Origin: Thermococcus sp.
GTDB taxonomy: Archaea; Methanobacteriota_B; Thermococci; Thermococcales; Thermococcaceae
NCBI GenBank assembly: GCA_027075325.1
Contig: JALTBN010000060.1
Span: 94,010 to 158,009, forward strand
Length of the DNA stretch: 64,000 nucleotides
Direction: 5' to 3'
A model generated the notes under the pieces. It was given only the letters and a program-made list of their open reading frames with translations. It ran no database searches and had not been told where the DNA came from. Positions 54,798 to 63,379 of this stretch are shown piece after piece. The number at the start of each line of letters is the position of its first letter. The stretch's first letter is position 1. The translations under genes and the position numbers were made by a program.

Positions 54798-55801
54798 CTC
54801 CTTCCCTCCATTCTCAGGAGGAGGTATATGAACGCAGGTGCTCCGAGGAAAGAAGTCAGTATCCCGACCGGGAGGACATTGGGGGCCATTAAGGTTCTGG
54901 CGGCGGTATCCGAGAGGAGGAGCAGGAGGGAGCCAACTACGGCGGAGGTGGGGATTAGATGACGGTGGTCTCCCCCCAGGGTTATCCTGACGGCGTGGGG
55001 GGCTATGAGGCCGATGAAGCCTATCACCCCGACGAAGGCGACGGTAACGGAGGTTAGAAGTGCCGCTACAACCGTCCCCACGAGCCTGTCCCTTTCTATT
55101 TCAACCCCCACGCTCAGTGCTACCTCGTCCCCGAAGGTGGAGGCGTTTAAATCGTAGCGCTTTAGGAAGAAGTAGGCGAACGAAAGTGAAAATACCACCA
55201 GCATTATCCAGATGCCCCTCCAGTCGGCCCTTCCAAGGTCACCGAAGCTCCAGTAGACCATCGCTGCCAGCTGGAGCTCGTTGGCAAAGTACTGGATGAA
55301 AACGGTAAGTGCCATGAAGAGGGAGCTCATGGCAACCCCCGCGAGGACTATCGCCTCCGGACTCAACCCCTTCAGCTTTGCGAGGGCTATTATTACAACG
55401 GTACTCGTCATGGCTCCCAGGAAGGCAAGAAGGATTATCCCTGCGGGGCTGCCGGTTGTGTAGCCGATTCCCAGGAGAATCGCCAGTGATGCACCGAACA
55501 TTGCCCCATGCGAGATCCCCATGGTGAACGGAGTCGCCAGAGGGTTCCTGAGGTATGCCTGCATCACGGCACCTGAGAGGGCCAATGACGCCCCAACGAT
55601 TACGGCCGCGACTATCCTCGGGAGGCGCATGTTGAAGAGAACTATCCGCTCGCGGTGTGTTCCATTACCGAGGATAACTCTGATAACCTCCTTGATCCCA
55701 ACACCGTAGCCACCGACGGAGAGGGCGTAGAGAGCACTGATCAAAAGGAGGAAGAGGAGGACGAAAAATACCAGTGTCCTTTTCCGGGTGTAGTCGTCCA
55801 T
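54794..55801 (-). CDS. ABC transporter permease, FecCD/BtuC type
   Basis: 335 residues, ten transmembrane helices. FecCD signatures are LPRIVAAVIVGASLALSGAVMQAYLRNPLATP and the coupling region GVIGFIGLIAPHAVRI. These permeases import ferric siderophores, haem, cobalamin or nickel chelates. ATG 55801 shares its A with the stop codon of the binding-protein gene; GTG 55804 is an alternative. GGTGA is seven bases upstream. Confidence 0.93.
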   Translation of the reverse strand: MDDYTRKRTLVFFVLLFLLLISALYALSVGGYGVGIKEVIRVILGNGTHRERIVLFNMRLPRIVAAVIVGASLALSGAVMQAYLRNPLATPFTMGISHGAMFGASLAILLGIGYTTGSPAGIILLAFLGAMTSTVVIIALAKLKGLSPEAIVLAGVAMSSLFMALTVFIQYFANELQLAAMVYWSFGDLGRADWRGIWIMLVVFSLSFAYFFLKRYDLNASTFGDEVALSVGVEIERDRLVGTVVAALLTSVTVAFVGVIGFIGLIAPHAVRITLGGDHRHLIPTSAVVGSLLLLLSDTAARTLMAPNVLPVGILTSFLGAPAFIYLLLRMEGRR

Positions 55802-56949
55802 CACGGACTCACCGGGAGGCTGTAGTTCACACTTCCGTTCTCCAGGTCTATTTTTCCGAAGCCGCCGAACTGCTCCTTCAGGATTTCATAGACGGGCTTT
55901 CCGACGAGGAAAGTGTAGACCTCGTCCGCTTTCTTCACGGGGTCAACATCGGCAAAGCGTTGTGGGTAGATGACTTTTCCGATGTAATAGGCATCCGCTA
56001 TAGCCGTTCCAAGGTTGGTGTTGTAGAAGTTGAAGGGCAGCAGGCCGTACACTCTGCCCCCTTTCACCGCGCTCAAAGCCCTGTAGAAGTCTGAATTCTT
56101 TCTGTAGTCTTCGAGGATTATCTTCAGCCCGCCCTCGTCGATGAACAGGTAGTCGGGGTCTTCCTTGAGGAGCCACTCCTTGTCGACGGTCTTCCATCCC
56201 GGACCAAGGGAGGAAGCTATGTTTGTGAGATTCAGCACTTCAAAGGGGGCGTAGTCCCCGTAGGTGCTCTCTATTCCATGGGCACCTTTGTAGCCTATCC
56301 CACCGACGTATACCCTGGGGCTTTTCTCACCCTTTACCCGCTTCTGAAGGTCTTCCTGGATGGAGTTGAAGAAGTCCACAAGCTCCTTCGCCCTCTTCTC
56401 CCTGTGGAGGATTTTTCCAGCGAGCTGGATGGACTTTATGAGCTCCGGGTCGTTGAAACCCTCCATACCACCCCTTGCGCCGTAGCTGAGAACCACCACG
56501 GGGATTCCGGTCTTCTCCTGAATCTCATCGGCCTGCTCCTTGCTTATGAAAACCGCTATTATCACGTCTGGAGAGACGTTGACGAGGGCCTCGAAGTTGG
56601 GGAGCTTGCCTGGGCCACCGGGGCCTATGCTGGGCAGATTTTTGAGTTCGGGATGGGCTATGATGTAGGGCCTCCCGAAGCTGTAGCGCTTCTCAAAGTC
56701 TTCAACGCCAACCACCATGTTGCTCGCGTTGAGATAAACAATGAGCCTCAGCGCTCCCGGTCCGATGGCGACGACACGGCTAACATCTGCCGGAACCTTT
56801 ACGGTTCTGCCGAGGGTATCTTGCACGGTGAGGTATCCAGTGCTTGAGCTGCTGCTCTTCGTTGGGCTGGCCTTCGAAGTGGACGTTCCGATGCAACCAG
56901 AGACCGAGACCACGAGCAGGATCAGGAAGAGCGCGAGGGCCTTCTTCAC
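55801..56949 (-). CDS. ABC transporter substrate-binding lipoprotein, FecB/BtuF type
   Basis: 382 residues. Signal with lipobox VVSVSGC (Cys about residue 19), a Ser/Thr linker, and a cluster A-2/TroA-like fold starting VQDTLGRTVKVPADVSRVVAIGPGALRLIVYL. Ligand may be an iron, corrinoid or nickel chelate; the fold does not tell. GTG 56949 is chosen because GGTGA is five bases upstream and the signal starts at once; the longer frame to 57144 would have a non-signal N terminus. A palindrome ACCTT-CAA-AAGGT (56962-56974) lies between the TATA box and the start. Confidence 0.88.
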   Translation of the reverse strand: MKKALALFLILLVVSVSGCIGTSTSKASPTKSSSSSTGYLTVQDTLGRTVKVPADVSRVVAIGPGALRLIVYLNASNMVVGVEDFEKRYSFGRPYIIAHPELKNLPSIGPGGPGKLPNFEALVNVSPDVIIAVFISKEQADEIQEKTGIPVVVLSYGARGGMEGFNDPELIKSIQLAGKILHREKRAKELVDFFNSIQEDLQKRVKGEKSPRVYVGGIGYKGAHGIESTYGDYAPFEVLNLTNIASSLGPGWKTVDKEWLLKEDPDYLFIDEGGLKIILEDYRKNSDFYRALSAVKGGRVYGLLPFNFYNTNLGTAIADAYYIGKVIYPQRFADVDPVKKADEVYTFLVGKPVYEILKEQFGGFGKIDLENGSVNYSLPVSP

Positions 56950-57028
56950 TGGTATCACCAAACCTTCAAAAGGTAGCACAGTTTTTAACCTTTTCTGAAA
57001 TTCCGTGTTATGAACTAAAGGGTAAAAT

Positions 57029-57940
57029 TCAGAAGGGGCCTGAATAACGCAGGAGGATGTCCTTGAGTTCAAGAGCCTTCTTGTAGGTTGGGGACTCGGG
57101 ATTACCAAGTATGGCTTCAATCTGGGGATCGTACTCCTCGACAAGCTCGTCGTAGGGGATTACGGTTTTCGTTGTGAAGTCGTTGAAGCCAAGCTCATCC
57201 AGAATCCTCTCGACCTTCTCAATCTGCGAATCCTTCTTGACCTTGTTTATCACGAGGTGGACGTATGGAATTCCAAGCTGTCTGGCGAGCTTCGCTGCAT
57301 CGACCGCAACCTGGACGGAGTTGTAGGTCGGCTCGGTGAGGACGACCGCTTGCCTGAAGCCCTTTGCCAGCGCCCTACCGAAGTGCTCAAGACCCGCTTG
57401 GGTGTCCATCAGTATTATCTCGCCTTTTCTCAGGTTGATGTACTTGACGACCGCATCGAGGAGGGCGTTCTCGGGACAGAGACAGCCGGCGGCCGCTTGG
57501 ACCACACTCCCCATGACGAGGAGCATTACACCATCCGGGCCGACGACGCCAAAGCGGTCAACGACGTCCCTCACGTCCGGTGTGAGCGAGAAGTACAGCC
57601 CCCAGTTGGTTCCGGGCCTTGCTCCCGTTTTCTCCTCTATGTAGTCGAGGTTCTTGTTGAGGGGCACTATCTTATCCCTGACCTCCTTTGGGACTCCAAG
57701 GGCGTGGGCGAGGTTCATCTGGGGGTCTTCATCAACGGCCAGAACCCTGTACCCGTCTCTAGCGAGGAGCCTCGCGAGAAGTGCCGTCATGGTAGTTTTC
57801 CCGACACCTCCCTTGCCTGTGATTACGACCCTGAAGCCCTCCTCTGGGGCCTGCTTTTTAGTCCTCCTCTGGAGTTCCTCGGCAATTTCAAACAGCTTTT
57901 TTCTCCTCTCCTCATCCTCTGAATTCAGGGGCTTTGTCAT
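57029..57940 (-). CDS. cooC: CooC-type nickel/CODH maturation ATPase
   Basis: 303 residues of the MinD/Mrp/CooC group. P-loop VVITGKGGVGKTTMTALLARLLA (about 40-62), VLAVDEDPQMNLAHALG, a CxC motif in AAGCLCPENALLDA (about 157), the switch MDTQAGLEHFGRA and VINKVKKDS. CooC dimers use ATP to bring nickel to the C-cluster of CODH. It is read away from cooF/cooS across a shared control region. Start at ATG 57940. N-terminal extension of about 37 residues is charged. Confidence 0.9.
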   Translation of the reverse strand: MTKPLNSEDEERRKKLFEIAEELQRRTKKQAPEEGFRVVITGKGGVGKTTMTALLARLLARDGYRVLAVDEDPQMNLAHALGVPKEVRDKIVPLNKNLDYIEEKTGARPGTNWGLYFSLTPDVRDVVDRFGVVGPDGVMLLVMGSVVQAAAGCLCPENALLDAVVKYINLRKGEIILMDTQAGLEHFGRALAKGFRQAVVLTEPTYNSVQVAVDAAKLARQLGIPYVHLVINKVKKDSQIEKVERILDELGFNDFTTKTVIPYDELVEEYDPQIEAILGNPESPTYKKALELKDILLRYSGPF

Positions 57941-58276
57941 AACCAATACACCCGTTTGGGGTTGAGTCTGAGCGTATAAATGCTTTTAGGTTCTACTTTC
58001 GAATCAATGTATTGCCCACATCTGAGAACTTGCTTGCACAGATTTGGTAACTAATGAGTATTTATATACACATGAATGTTATTGTACAAAAGTGTATAAC
58101 CTTAGGTTTCACACTTTTGGATAATTTTGTCCCCTGACTAAATAGTCACCCCCTTAGCAATCCTTTGATCACCTTTGCCACAAATGTTGTAACTATATGT
58201 CACTAAAATTCCTGGTTTTTTATTGAAACGGAAGCCATTTATAGTTCAAGCTGTTACATAAGCCCCGGTGATTTCC
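57941..58276. promoter_or_regulatory. Divergent control region of the CODH locus (336 bp)
   Basis: AT-rich intergenic region. It holds a TATA box for cooC (minus, gcatttatac, about 57973-57982), one for cooF (catttatag at 58237-58245), a third strong TATA-like tatttatataca at 58058-58069 of unknown use, and a 9-bp inverted repeat at 58087-58119. No gene fits inside. Its length is unusual for this compact genome and points to regulated expression. Confidence 0.6.
58087..58119. repeat. 9-bp inverted repeat, candidate CODH operator
   Basis: CAAAAGTGT (58087-58095) and ACACTTTTG (58111-58119) are perfect reverse complements, with centres 24 bp apart. No T run follows, so it is not an obvious terminator. 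It lies between the central TATA-like element and cooF. Confidence 0.5.
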
Positions 58277-58882
58277 ATGTCCACCGACTCAAAGCCGACC
58301 ATTTTCATAAACCCAGCGAAGTGCATTGGCTGCCGGCACTGTGAGATAGCGTGTGCAGTGGAGCACTCACAGAGCAAGGACCTGTTCTCAGCGATCTTCG
58401 AGAACCCACTCCCCCAGCCCAGGATACACGTCCTCCCCATGGGGGCATACAACGTTCCAATGAACTGTCGGCACTGCGAAAACGCTCCCTGTATGGAAGT
58501 CTGTCCGACGGGGGCCATATTCAAAGACGAAGACGGCGCGGTTCTTGTCGATACTTCCAAGTGCATCGGTTGCAAGATGTGCGCTATAGTATGTCCTTTC
58601 GGCATCCCCGAGTTCGACGCCCTCAACGGCGTGATGTTCAAGTGCGACATGTGCCCGGACAGGCGGGCTGAGGGGAGGTTGCCGGCCTGTGTCGAAGCCT
58701 GCAAGACGGGAGCGCTCCAGTTCGGAACCATCGACGAGATAGTCTCAAAGGTCAGAAAGGAGAAGGCCGAGCAGATTGTCAAGCTGAAGGAAGGTAAGAT
58801 TGAGGATGAATACAGCGGGTGGGACCTCTTCAGGTCCATGCAGACCGTTTTGATTCGTATTAACGAAGGTGATTCAAAATGA
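58277..58882 (+). CDS. cooF: CooF-type four-cluster ferredoxin
   Basis: 201 residues with four 4Fe-4S motifs: CIGCRHCEIAC, CRHCENAPCMEVC, CIGCKMCAIVC and CDMCPDRRAEGRLPACVEAC. CooF accepts electrons from CooS and passes them to a hydrogenase or an oxidoreductase. GGTGATTTCC precedes ATG 58277; GTG 58268 is a longer option. Its stop overlaps the ATG of cooS by four bases (ATGA), so the two proteins are made together. Confidence 0.93.
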   Translation: MSTDSKPTIFINPAKCIGCRHCEIACAVEHSQSKDLFSAIFENPLPQPRIHVLPMGAYNVPMNCRHCENAPCMEVCPTGAIFKDEDGAVLVDTSKCIGCKMCAIVCPFGIPEFDALNGVMFKCDMCPDRRAEGRLPACVEACKTGALQFGTIDEIVSKVRKEKAEQIVKLKEGKIEDEYSGWDLFRSMQTVLIRINEGDSK

Positions 58883-60849
58883 AGAAGTATAAGGAGGTCT
58901 CCATAGACCCAACCACCCAGCAGATGTATGAAAGGGCCCAGGAGCTGGGCATTGAAACGGTTTGGGAGAGGCTCGAAAAACAGCAGCCTCAGTGCGGATA
59001 CGGCCTCCTTGGCGTCTGCTGCAGGAACTGTATGATGGGTCCGTGCAGGATAAACCCCTTCGGCGGTGAGCCAAAGAGGGGTGTCTGTGGAGCCGATGCC
59101 GACACCATCGTCGCCAGGAACCTCCTGAGAATGATTGCCGCCGGTGCGGCAGCGCACAGCGACCACGGAAGGCACGTTGCATTAACGCTCCTCATAGCGG
59201 CCGAGATGGCCGAGAAGTTTAATAATGAGGGCAAGCCAACGCTCGAACTCGACAACATGGCTTCAAGCACGCTCCCGTACCAGGTGAGGGACGTTGAGAA
59301 GCTCAAGGCCGTTGCCAAGAGGCTCGGCGTCGAGACCGAGGGCAGGACGATAAGGGAGATAGCCAAGGAGGTAGCAGAAATAGCCCTCAACGACTTCGGC
59401 AAGCAGGACGAGGAGGCCATAGCATTCCTCAAAGCCTACCTCAACCCCAAGACCTACGAGATATTTGAGAAGGCCGCCGAGAAGGCCGGAATGCCCTGGT
59501 TCGAGAACGGCATACTGCCGAGGAGCATCGACAGGGAGATAGTCGAGAGCCTCCACAGGACGCACATAGGAACCGACCACGATCCGGTCAGCATACTCCT
59601 CCACGGCCTCAAGACCTCGCTCGGGGACGCGTGGGGTGGCTCCCTAATAGCGACGGAGCTTCAGGACATCCTCTTCGGAACCCCGCAGGTCATAAAGGCC
59701 GAGGCCAACCTCGGCGTTCTAAAAGAGGACTACGTCAACATAGTCGTCCACGGCCACGAGCCAGTCCTTTCCGAGAAGATAGTCGAGGCGGCGCAGGATC
59801 CTGAGCTGATAGAGCTCGCCCAGAAGCTTGGGGCAAAGGGAATAAACGTCGTAGGAATGTGCTGTACCGGCCTTGAAGTCCTAATGAGGCACGGAATTCC
59901 AATAGCGGGCAACTTCCTCCAGCAGGAGATGGCAATCGTAACCGGTGCCGTTGAGGCGATGGTGGTCGATGTCCAGTGTATAATGCCGGCAACGGTAGAT
60001 GTCGCTAGATGCTTCCACACCAAGATAATCGACACAAGCCCGCTGGCGACGTTCCCAGGGGCGATACACATCAAGTTCGACGAGAGGAAGGCGGATGAGA
60101 TAGCGAGGGAGATAGTCAAGACCGCCGTCGAGAACTTTCCGAACAGGTCGAAGCAGAGGGTCGAGATTCCGAAGGAGAAGATGAGCGGTATCGTCGGCTT
60201 CAGCGTCGAGGCCATACTCAAGCACTTCGGCGGTAACCTCAAGCCAATCGAGGAGGCAATCGTCGAGGGCAAGATCAAGGGTGTCGCCGGCCTCGTCGGG
60301 TGCAACAATCCCAAGATAAAGCAGGACCACAACCACATAAAGATAGCCAACGAGCTGATGAAGAGGGACGTCCTTCTCGTTGGAACCGGCTGCTGGGCAA
60401 CCGCCGCTATGAAGTACGGAATCTTCCTACCGGAGTACGCCGATACGGACAACGTCGGGCCAGGTCTCAGGGAGTTCGCCAAGGAGTGGGGAATCCCGCC
60501 GGCGCTCAACATGGGCTCCTGCGTTGACTGTACGAGGATACTTGTCTTAGCTGACATCGTTGCGAGGGATCTGAACGTGCCGATTTCAGCTCTTCCCGTT
60601 GTTGGCTCAGCTCCCGAGGCGATGACCGAGAAGGCTGTTTCAATTGGAACCTACTTCGTCGCGAGCGGAATAACGACCCACCTCGGCATAGTGCCGCCCG
60701 TCCTCGGCGGCCCGAAGGTCGTGAAGATACTCACGCAGGACCTCTACGACATCGTTGGAGCTGCCTTCATAGTCGAGCCAGACCCGTACAAGGCCGCCAA
60801 GCTGATGTACGACCACATAATGAAGAAGAGAAAGGAGCTTGGCATCTGA
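58879..60849 (+). CDS. cooS: Ni-containing carbon monoxide dehydrogenase catalytic subunit
   Basis: 656-residue monofunctional CODH. Cys39 and Cys47 (D cluster) and Cys48, 51, 56 and 70 (B cluster) appear with exactly the spacing known from Carboxydothermus CODH-II. C-cluster ligands are visible in VVHGHEPVL (His), GMCCTGLEV, VQCIMPAT, VGCNNPK, GTGCWATAA and MGSCVDCTR. It oxidises CO with water to CO2, two protons and two electrons for CooF. GGTGATTC precedes the ATG. The acetyl-CoA synthase part is absent, so it is not the ACS/CODH of methanogens. Confidence 0.96.
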   Translation: MKKYKEVSIDPTTQQMYERAQELGIETVWERLEKQQPQCGYGLLGVCCRNCMMGPCRINPFGGEPKRGVCGADADTIVARNLLRMIAAGAAAHSDHGRHVALTLLIAAEMAEKFNNEGKPTLELDNMASSTLPYQVRDVEKLKAVAKRLGVETEGRTIREIAKEVAEIALNDFGKQDEEAIAFLKAYLNPKTYEIFEKAAEKAGMPWFENGILPRSIDREIVESLHRTHIGTDHDPVSILLHGLKTSLGDAWGGSLIATELQDILFGTPQVIKAEANLGVLKEDYVNIVVHGHEPVLSEKIVEAAQDPELIELAQKLGAKGINVVGMCCTGLEVLMRHGIPIAGNFLQQEMAIVTGAVEAMVVDVQCIMPATVDVARCFHTKIIDTSPLATFPGAIHIKFDERKADEIAREIVKTAVENFPNRSKQRVEIPKEKMSGIVGFSVEAILKHFGGNLKPIEEAIVEGKIKGVAGLVGCNNPKIKQDHNHIKIANELMKRDVLLVGTGCWATAAMKYGIFLPEYADTDNVGPGLREFAKEWGIPPALNMGSCVDCTRILVLADIVARDLNVPISALPVVGSAPEAMTEKAVSIGTYFVASGITTHLGIVPPVLGGPKVVKILTQDLYDIVGAAFIVEPDPYKAAKLMYDHIMKKRKELGI

Positions 60850-60864
60850 AGATCTCTTCTCCAA

Positions 60865-60871
60865 TTTTTTT
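60865..60871 (+). terminator. T7 run between cooS and the next gene
   Basis: Seven T residues lie in the 33-bp gap between the cooS stop and the ferredoxin start, directly before that gene's GGTGG. It could cause partial termination and lower expression of the downstream genes. Confidence 0.35.
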
Positions 60872-60882
60872 GAGGTGGTAGA

Positions 60883-61314
60883 ATGGAACGCATCAGAGGG
60901 CTACTTGAGAGAGAGAAAGGTGGTCAGCTGGACGAGGAGGCGTGCATAGGTTGTGGCCTCTGCGCCCAGGTCTGCCCCCACAACGCGATATTCGTCATCG
61001 ACGAGGGTAAAAGGGTCATCTCGTTCCATCCTGAGCTGTGCAGGGATTGTAACTTCGAGTGCAACGACATCTGCCCGACGAAGGCGATAGAAGGAAAGCC
61101 GAGCAGGGCCGACTTGGAGTTCGAGTACGCCCACTGCCAGGTCTGCGGGAAGAGGCTCGACTACACGGTTAAGACGGCGGAATTCCTCTACCACAAGCTC
61201 GAAAAGTTCTACGATCACCCTGAGGTCGTCTTCATGTGCGACAGGTGCAAGCACGAGCGCGTCAAGGAGTTCCCGACGGAGTACCTCCGCTTCTTCGGGG
61301 GGATCCTCAAATGA
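60883..61314 (+). CDS. 4Fe-4S ferredoxin with extra Cys pairs
   Basis: 143 residues. One classic cluster motif CIGCGLCAQVC with a partner Cys, a second CRDCNFECNDIC followed by Pro, and two later pairs CQVC and CDRC that may bind zinc or another cluster. The arrangement resembles HycF/HydN-like electron carriers of hydrogenase and CODH loci. It overlaps the next gene by four bases, so it is likely a direct partner of that flavoprotein. Confidence 0.82.
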   Translation: MERIRGLLEREKGGQLDEEACIGCGLCAQVCPHNAIFVIDEGKRVISFHPELCRDCNFECNDICPTKAIEGKPSRADLEFEYAHCQVCGKRLDYTVKTAEFLYHKLEKFYDHPEVVFMCDRCKHERVKEFPTEYLRFFGGILK

Positions 61315-62363
61315 GGGGCATGAAGTTCTCCTTCCTCTGCAAGAAGAAGCCTCAGCCAACCGGGAAGCGAGTGGCGATAGTCGGAGCTGGACCGGCGGGA
61401 TTGACTGCGGCTGGCTACCTCGTCTGTAAGGGCCACGACATTGACATATACGACAAGATGCCCGAACCCGGCGGGCTGATGCTCTTCGTCATTCCCGAGT
61501 TCAGGATTCCTGTGGAGAGGGTCAGACTCGGAGCAAAGGAGCTTGAGGAAGAGTTCGAGGTGGTCTACTACCCCAAGATGAAGGTCATGGAGGGTGAAAG
61601 GTTAGACGAGGGCGACGAGTTCTATGAGAGGGTAATACGGCTTAGCGAGCTGAAGGAGAACTACGACGCCGTTTTAATCGCCACAGGCATCTGGAACGTG
61701 AGGAGGATTGGAATCCCCGGCGACGATCTAGAGGGAATACTCTCGCCGCTGGAGCTTCTCTTCTGGATTAAGGGGCACGAGCTAGGTTACGTGCCGGAGG
61801 AGAAGGTCCCCAAGTTAGAGGGGAAGAAGGTTGGAATAATTGGAGCGGGTTTGACTGCGGTCGATGTAGCCTTCGAATGCAACAGACTTGGAGCGGAGGT
61901 CGAGATATTCTACCGCAGGACGATAAGGGAAGCTCCCGCCGGAGCCTACGAGATAAACATCCTCCGCAACAGAGGTGTCAAGTGGTTCGAGCTGGTTACC
62001 CCAAAGAGGGTCATCGGAGAGAACGGCCGGGTTAAGGCGATAGAACTCCTGAGGACCCGCCTCGGGGAGCCGGACGAGACCGGAAGGAGGAGGCCGATTC
62101 CTATTCCCGGCTCAGAGTTCCAGGTTCCGGTTGATTACCTCGTCTTCGCGATAGGAATGGTCTCAACGCCACCGGTGAACGGTTCCTACCTGGCAGTGGA
62201 CAGGAGGGGCAGGCTCGTGGTCGATAACAGGCACATGACGAGCGTCGAGGGCATCTTCGCCGCCGGGGACGTTGCCAACGGGCCGACGAAAGTCGGGAGG
62301 GCGATAAAGGACGGCCTCTACACGGCGGTAGCCATCGACAAGTGGCTCAGGGGGGAGCTCTGA
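61311..62363 (+). CDS. GltD-type FAD/NAD(P)-dependent oxidoreductase
   Basis: 350 residues. FAD motif VAIVGAGPAGLTAAGYLV (about 20-37), a GltD-type stretch PEPGGLMLFVIPEFRIP, NAD(P) motif VGIIGAGLTAVDVAFECN (about 182-199), and the final FAD motif GIFAAGDVANGPTKVGRAI. It lacks the N-terminal Fe-S domain of glutamate synthase small subunit, but is flanked by two ferredoxin genes. Likely a ferredoxin:NAD(P)+ oxidoreductase coupled to CODH. Start ATGA overlap at 61311; ATG 61320 is a less likely alternative. Confidence 0.88.
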   Translation: MRGMKFSFLCKKKPQPTGKRVAIVGAGPAGLTAAGYLVCKGHDIDIYDKMPEPGGLMLFVIPEFRIPVERVRLGAKELEEEFEVVYYPKMKVMEGERLDEGDEFYERVIRLSELKENYDAVLIATGIWNVRRIGIPGDDLEGILSPLELLFWIKGHELGYVPEEKVPKLEGKKVGIIGAGLTAVDVAFECNRLGAEVEIFYRRTIREAPAGAYEINILRNRGVKWFELVTPKRVIGENGRVKAIELLRTRLGEPDETGRRRPIPIPGSEFQVPVDYLVFAIGMVSTPPVNGSYLAVDRRGRLVVDNRHMTSVEGIFAAGDVANGPTKVGRAIKDGLYTAVAIDKWLRGEL

Positions 62364-62887
62364 TGGAGCGGAAGTACCTCTTCCTCGATTACCTCACCTG
62401 CATCGGCTGCGAGACCTGCCAGACGGTCTGCGACTTCATCCACGACGGGAGTCCCCATATAAGGATTTACGTCACCGAGAACAAGCAGTACGTGCCGATA
62501 AACTGCAAGCACTGCGACGACGCGCCGTGCATAAGGGTTTGCCCGACACAGGCGATATACCGCGACGAAGATGGAGCCGTTAGAATAGCCGAGGACAGGT
62601 GTATAGGCTGCCTCGCTTGCCTGCAGGTCTGTCCCTACGGGGTGCCCTTCTACAGCCTCAAGGTGAAGGCGATAACCAAGTGCGACATGTGCGCCGAGAG
62701 GCGCGAGGAAGGCATGGAGCCAGCCTGCGCGTTGATGTGTCCGGCGGAGGCAATCCAGTACGGGCCGCTCGAGATGGTGGTGGAGCTGGTAAACGAGAGG
62801 CGTGCCAAGAACATCCCCGAGCACAGGCGCGAGCTTACCGAAGAAGAGCTTAAAGAGAGCGTAAGCTCCGGCTTCACGGTCTTCTGA
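62363..62887 (+). CDS. Four-cluster ferredoxin, CooF/HycB-like
   Basis: 174 residues with four 4Fe-4S motifs: CIGCETCQTVC, CKHCDDAPCIRVC, CIGCLACLQVC and CDMCAERREEGMEPACALMC. It is a paralog of CooF in the same locus. The ATG shares its A with the flavoprotein stop (TGATG). It may link the flavoprotein to CooS, hydrogenase or another donor. Confidence 0.9.
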   Translation: MERKYLFLDYLTCIGCETCQTVCDFIHDGSPHIRIYVTENKQYVPINCKHCDDAPCIRVCPTQAIYRDEDGAVRIAEDRCIGCLACLQVCPYGVPFYSLKVKAITKCDMCAERREEGMEPACALMCPAEAIQYGPLEMVVELVNERRAKNIPEHRRELTEEELKESVSSGFTVF

Positions 62888-62917
62888 GACTTCCTTTTTC
62901 ATTTGGAGGTTGGTCGG

Positions 62918-63379
62918 ATGGAGGTCCGCGAGATAATCGGAAACCTGCACAGGATAGTCGTATGCGGGGTGGGAAACGAGAAGATGGGAGACTACGGCTT
63001 CGGTGCTTACCTCGCGGAGGCTCTCCTGAGAGCCGTAGAGAACCCCAGCTTCTTCCCCGTGAACTGCCACGACGTCCCCGAGAGCCAGGCGGGGGTAATC
63101 GTAAGGTTCAGGCCCGAATTGCTCATTATAGCGGTTCCCCTGGAGTTCGGCGGTGAGCCTGGAAAGGTCGTCGCCGCAGACCCCTGGGAGGCTCTGGACG
63201 ATGTCCCCGAGGAACTAAGGTTCCAGCTCAAGGTAACGCTGGGACACATTAGGGAGCTTTTGCCGTGGACGCGCTTCGTCCTCCTTGGCTGTCAGCCTGG
63301 AAGCAGAAAGGAAGTGACGGAGGAAGTGAAGAACTGCGTGAGGGCGCTATCACTGGCGTTTAAAGACACCATAGATTAA
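62918..63379 (+). CDS. hycI: [NiFe]-hydrogenase maturation protease, HycI family
   Basis: 153 residues. N-terminal [23 protein letters not shown] matches the nickel-sensing Glu/Asp motif of HycI/HoxM proteases, followed by the second Asp (HDVPES) and [17 protein letters not shown]. It removes the C-terminal peptide of a hydrogenase large subunit after nickel insertion. Its hydrogenase is not in the window. GGAGGT with suitable spacing sets ATG 62918. Its end overlaps the convergent nikR by four bases. Confidence 0.88.
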   Translation: MEVREIIGNLHRIVVCGVGNEKMGDYGFGAYLAEALLRAVENPSFFPVNCHDVPESQAGVIVRFRPELLIIAVPLEFGGEPGKVVAADPWEALDDVPEELRFQLKVTLGHIRELLPWTRFVLLGCQPGSRKEVTEEVKNCVRALSLAFKDTID

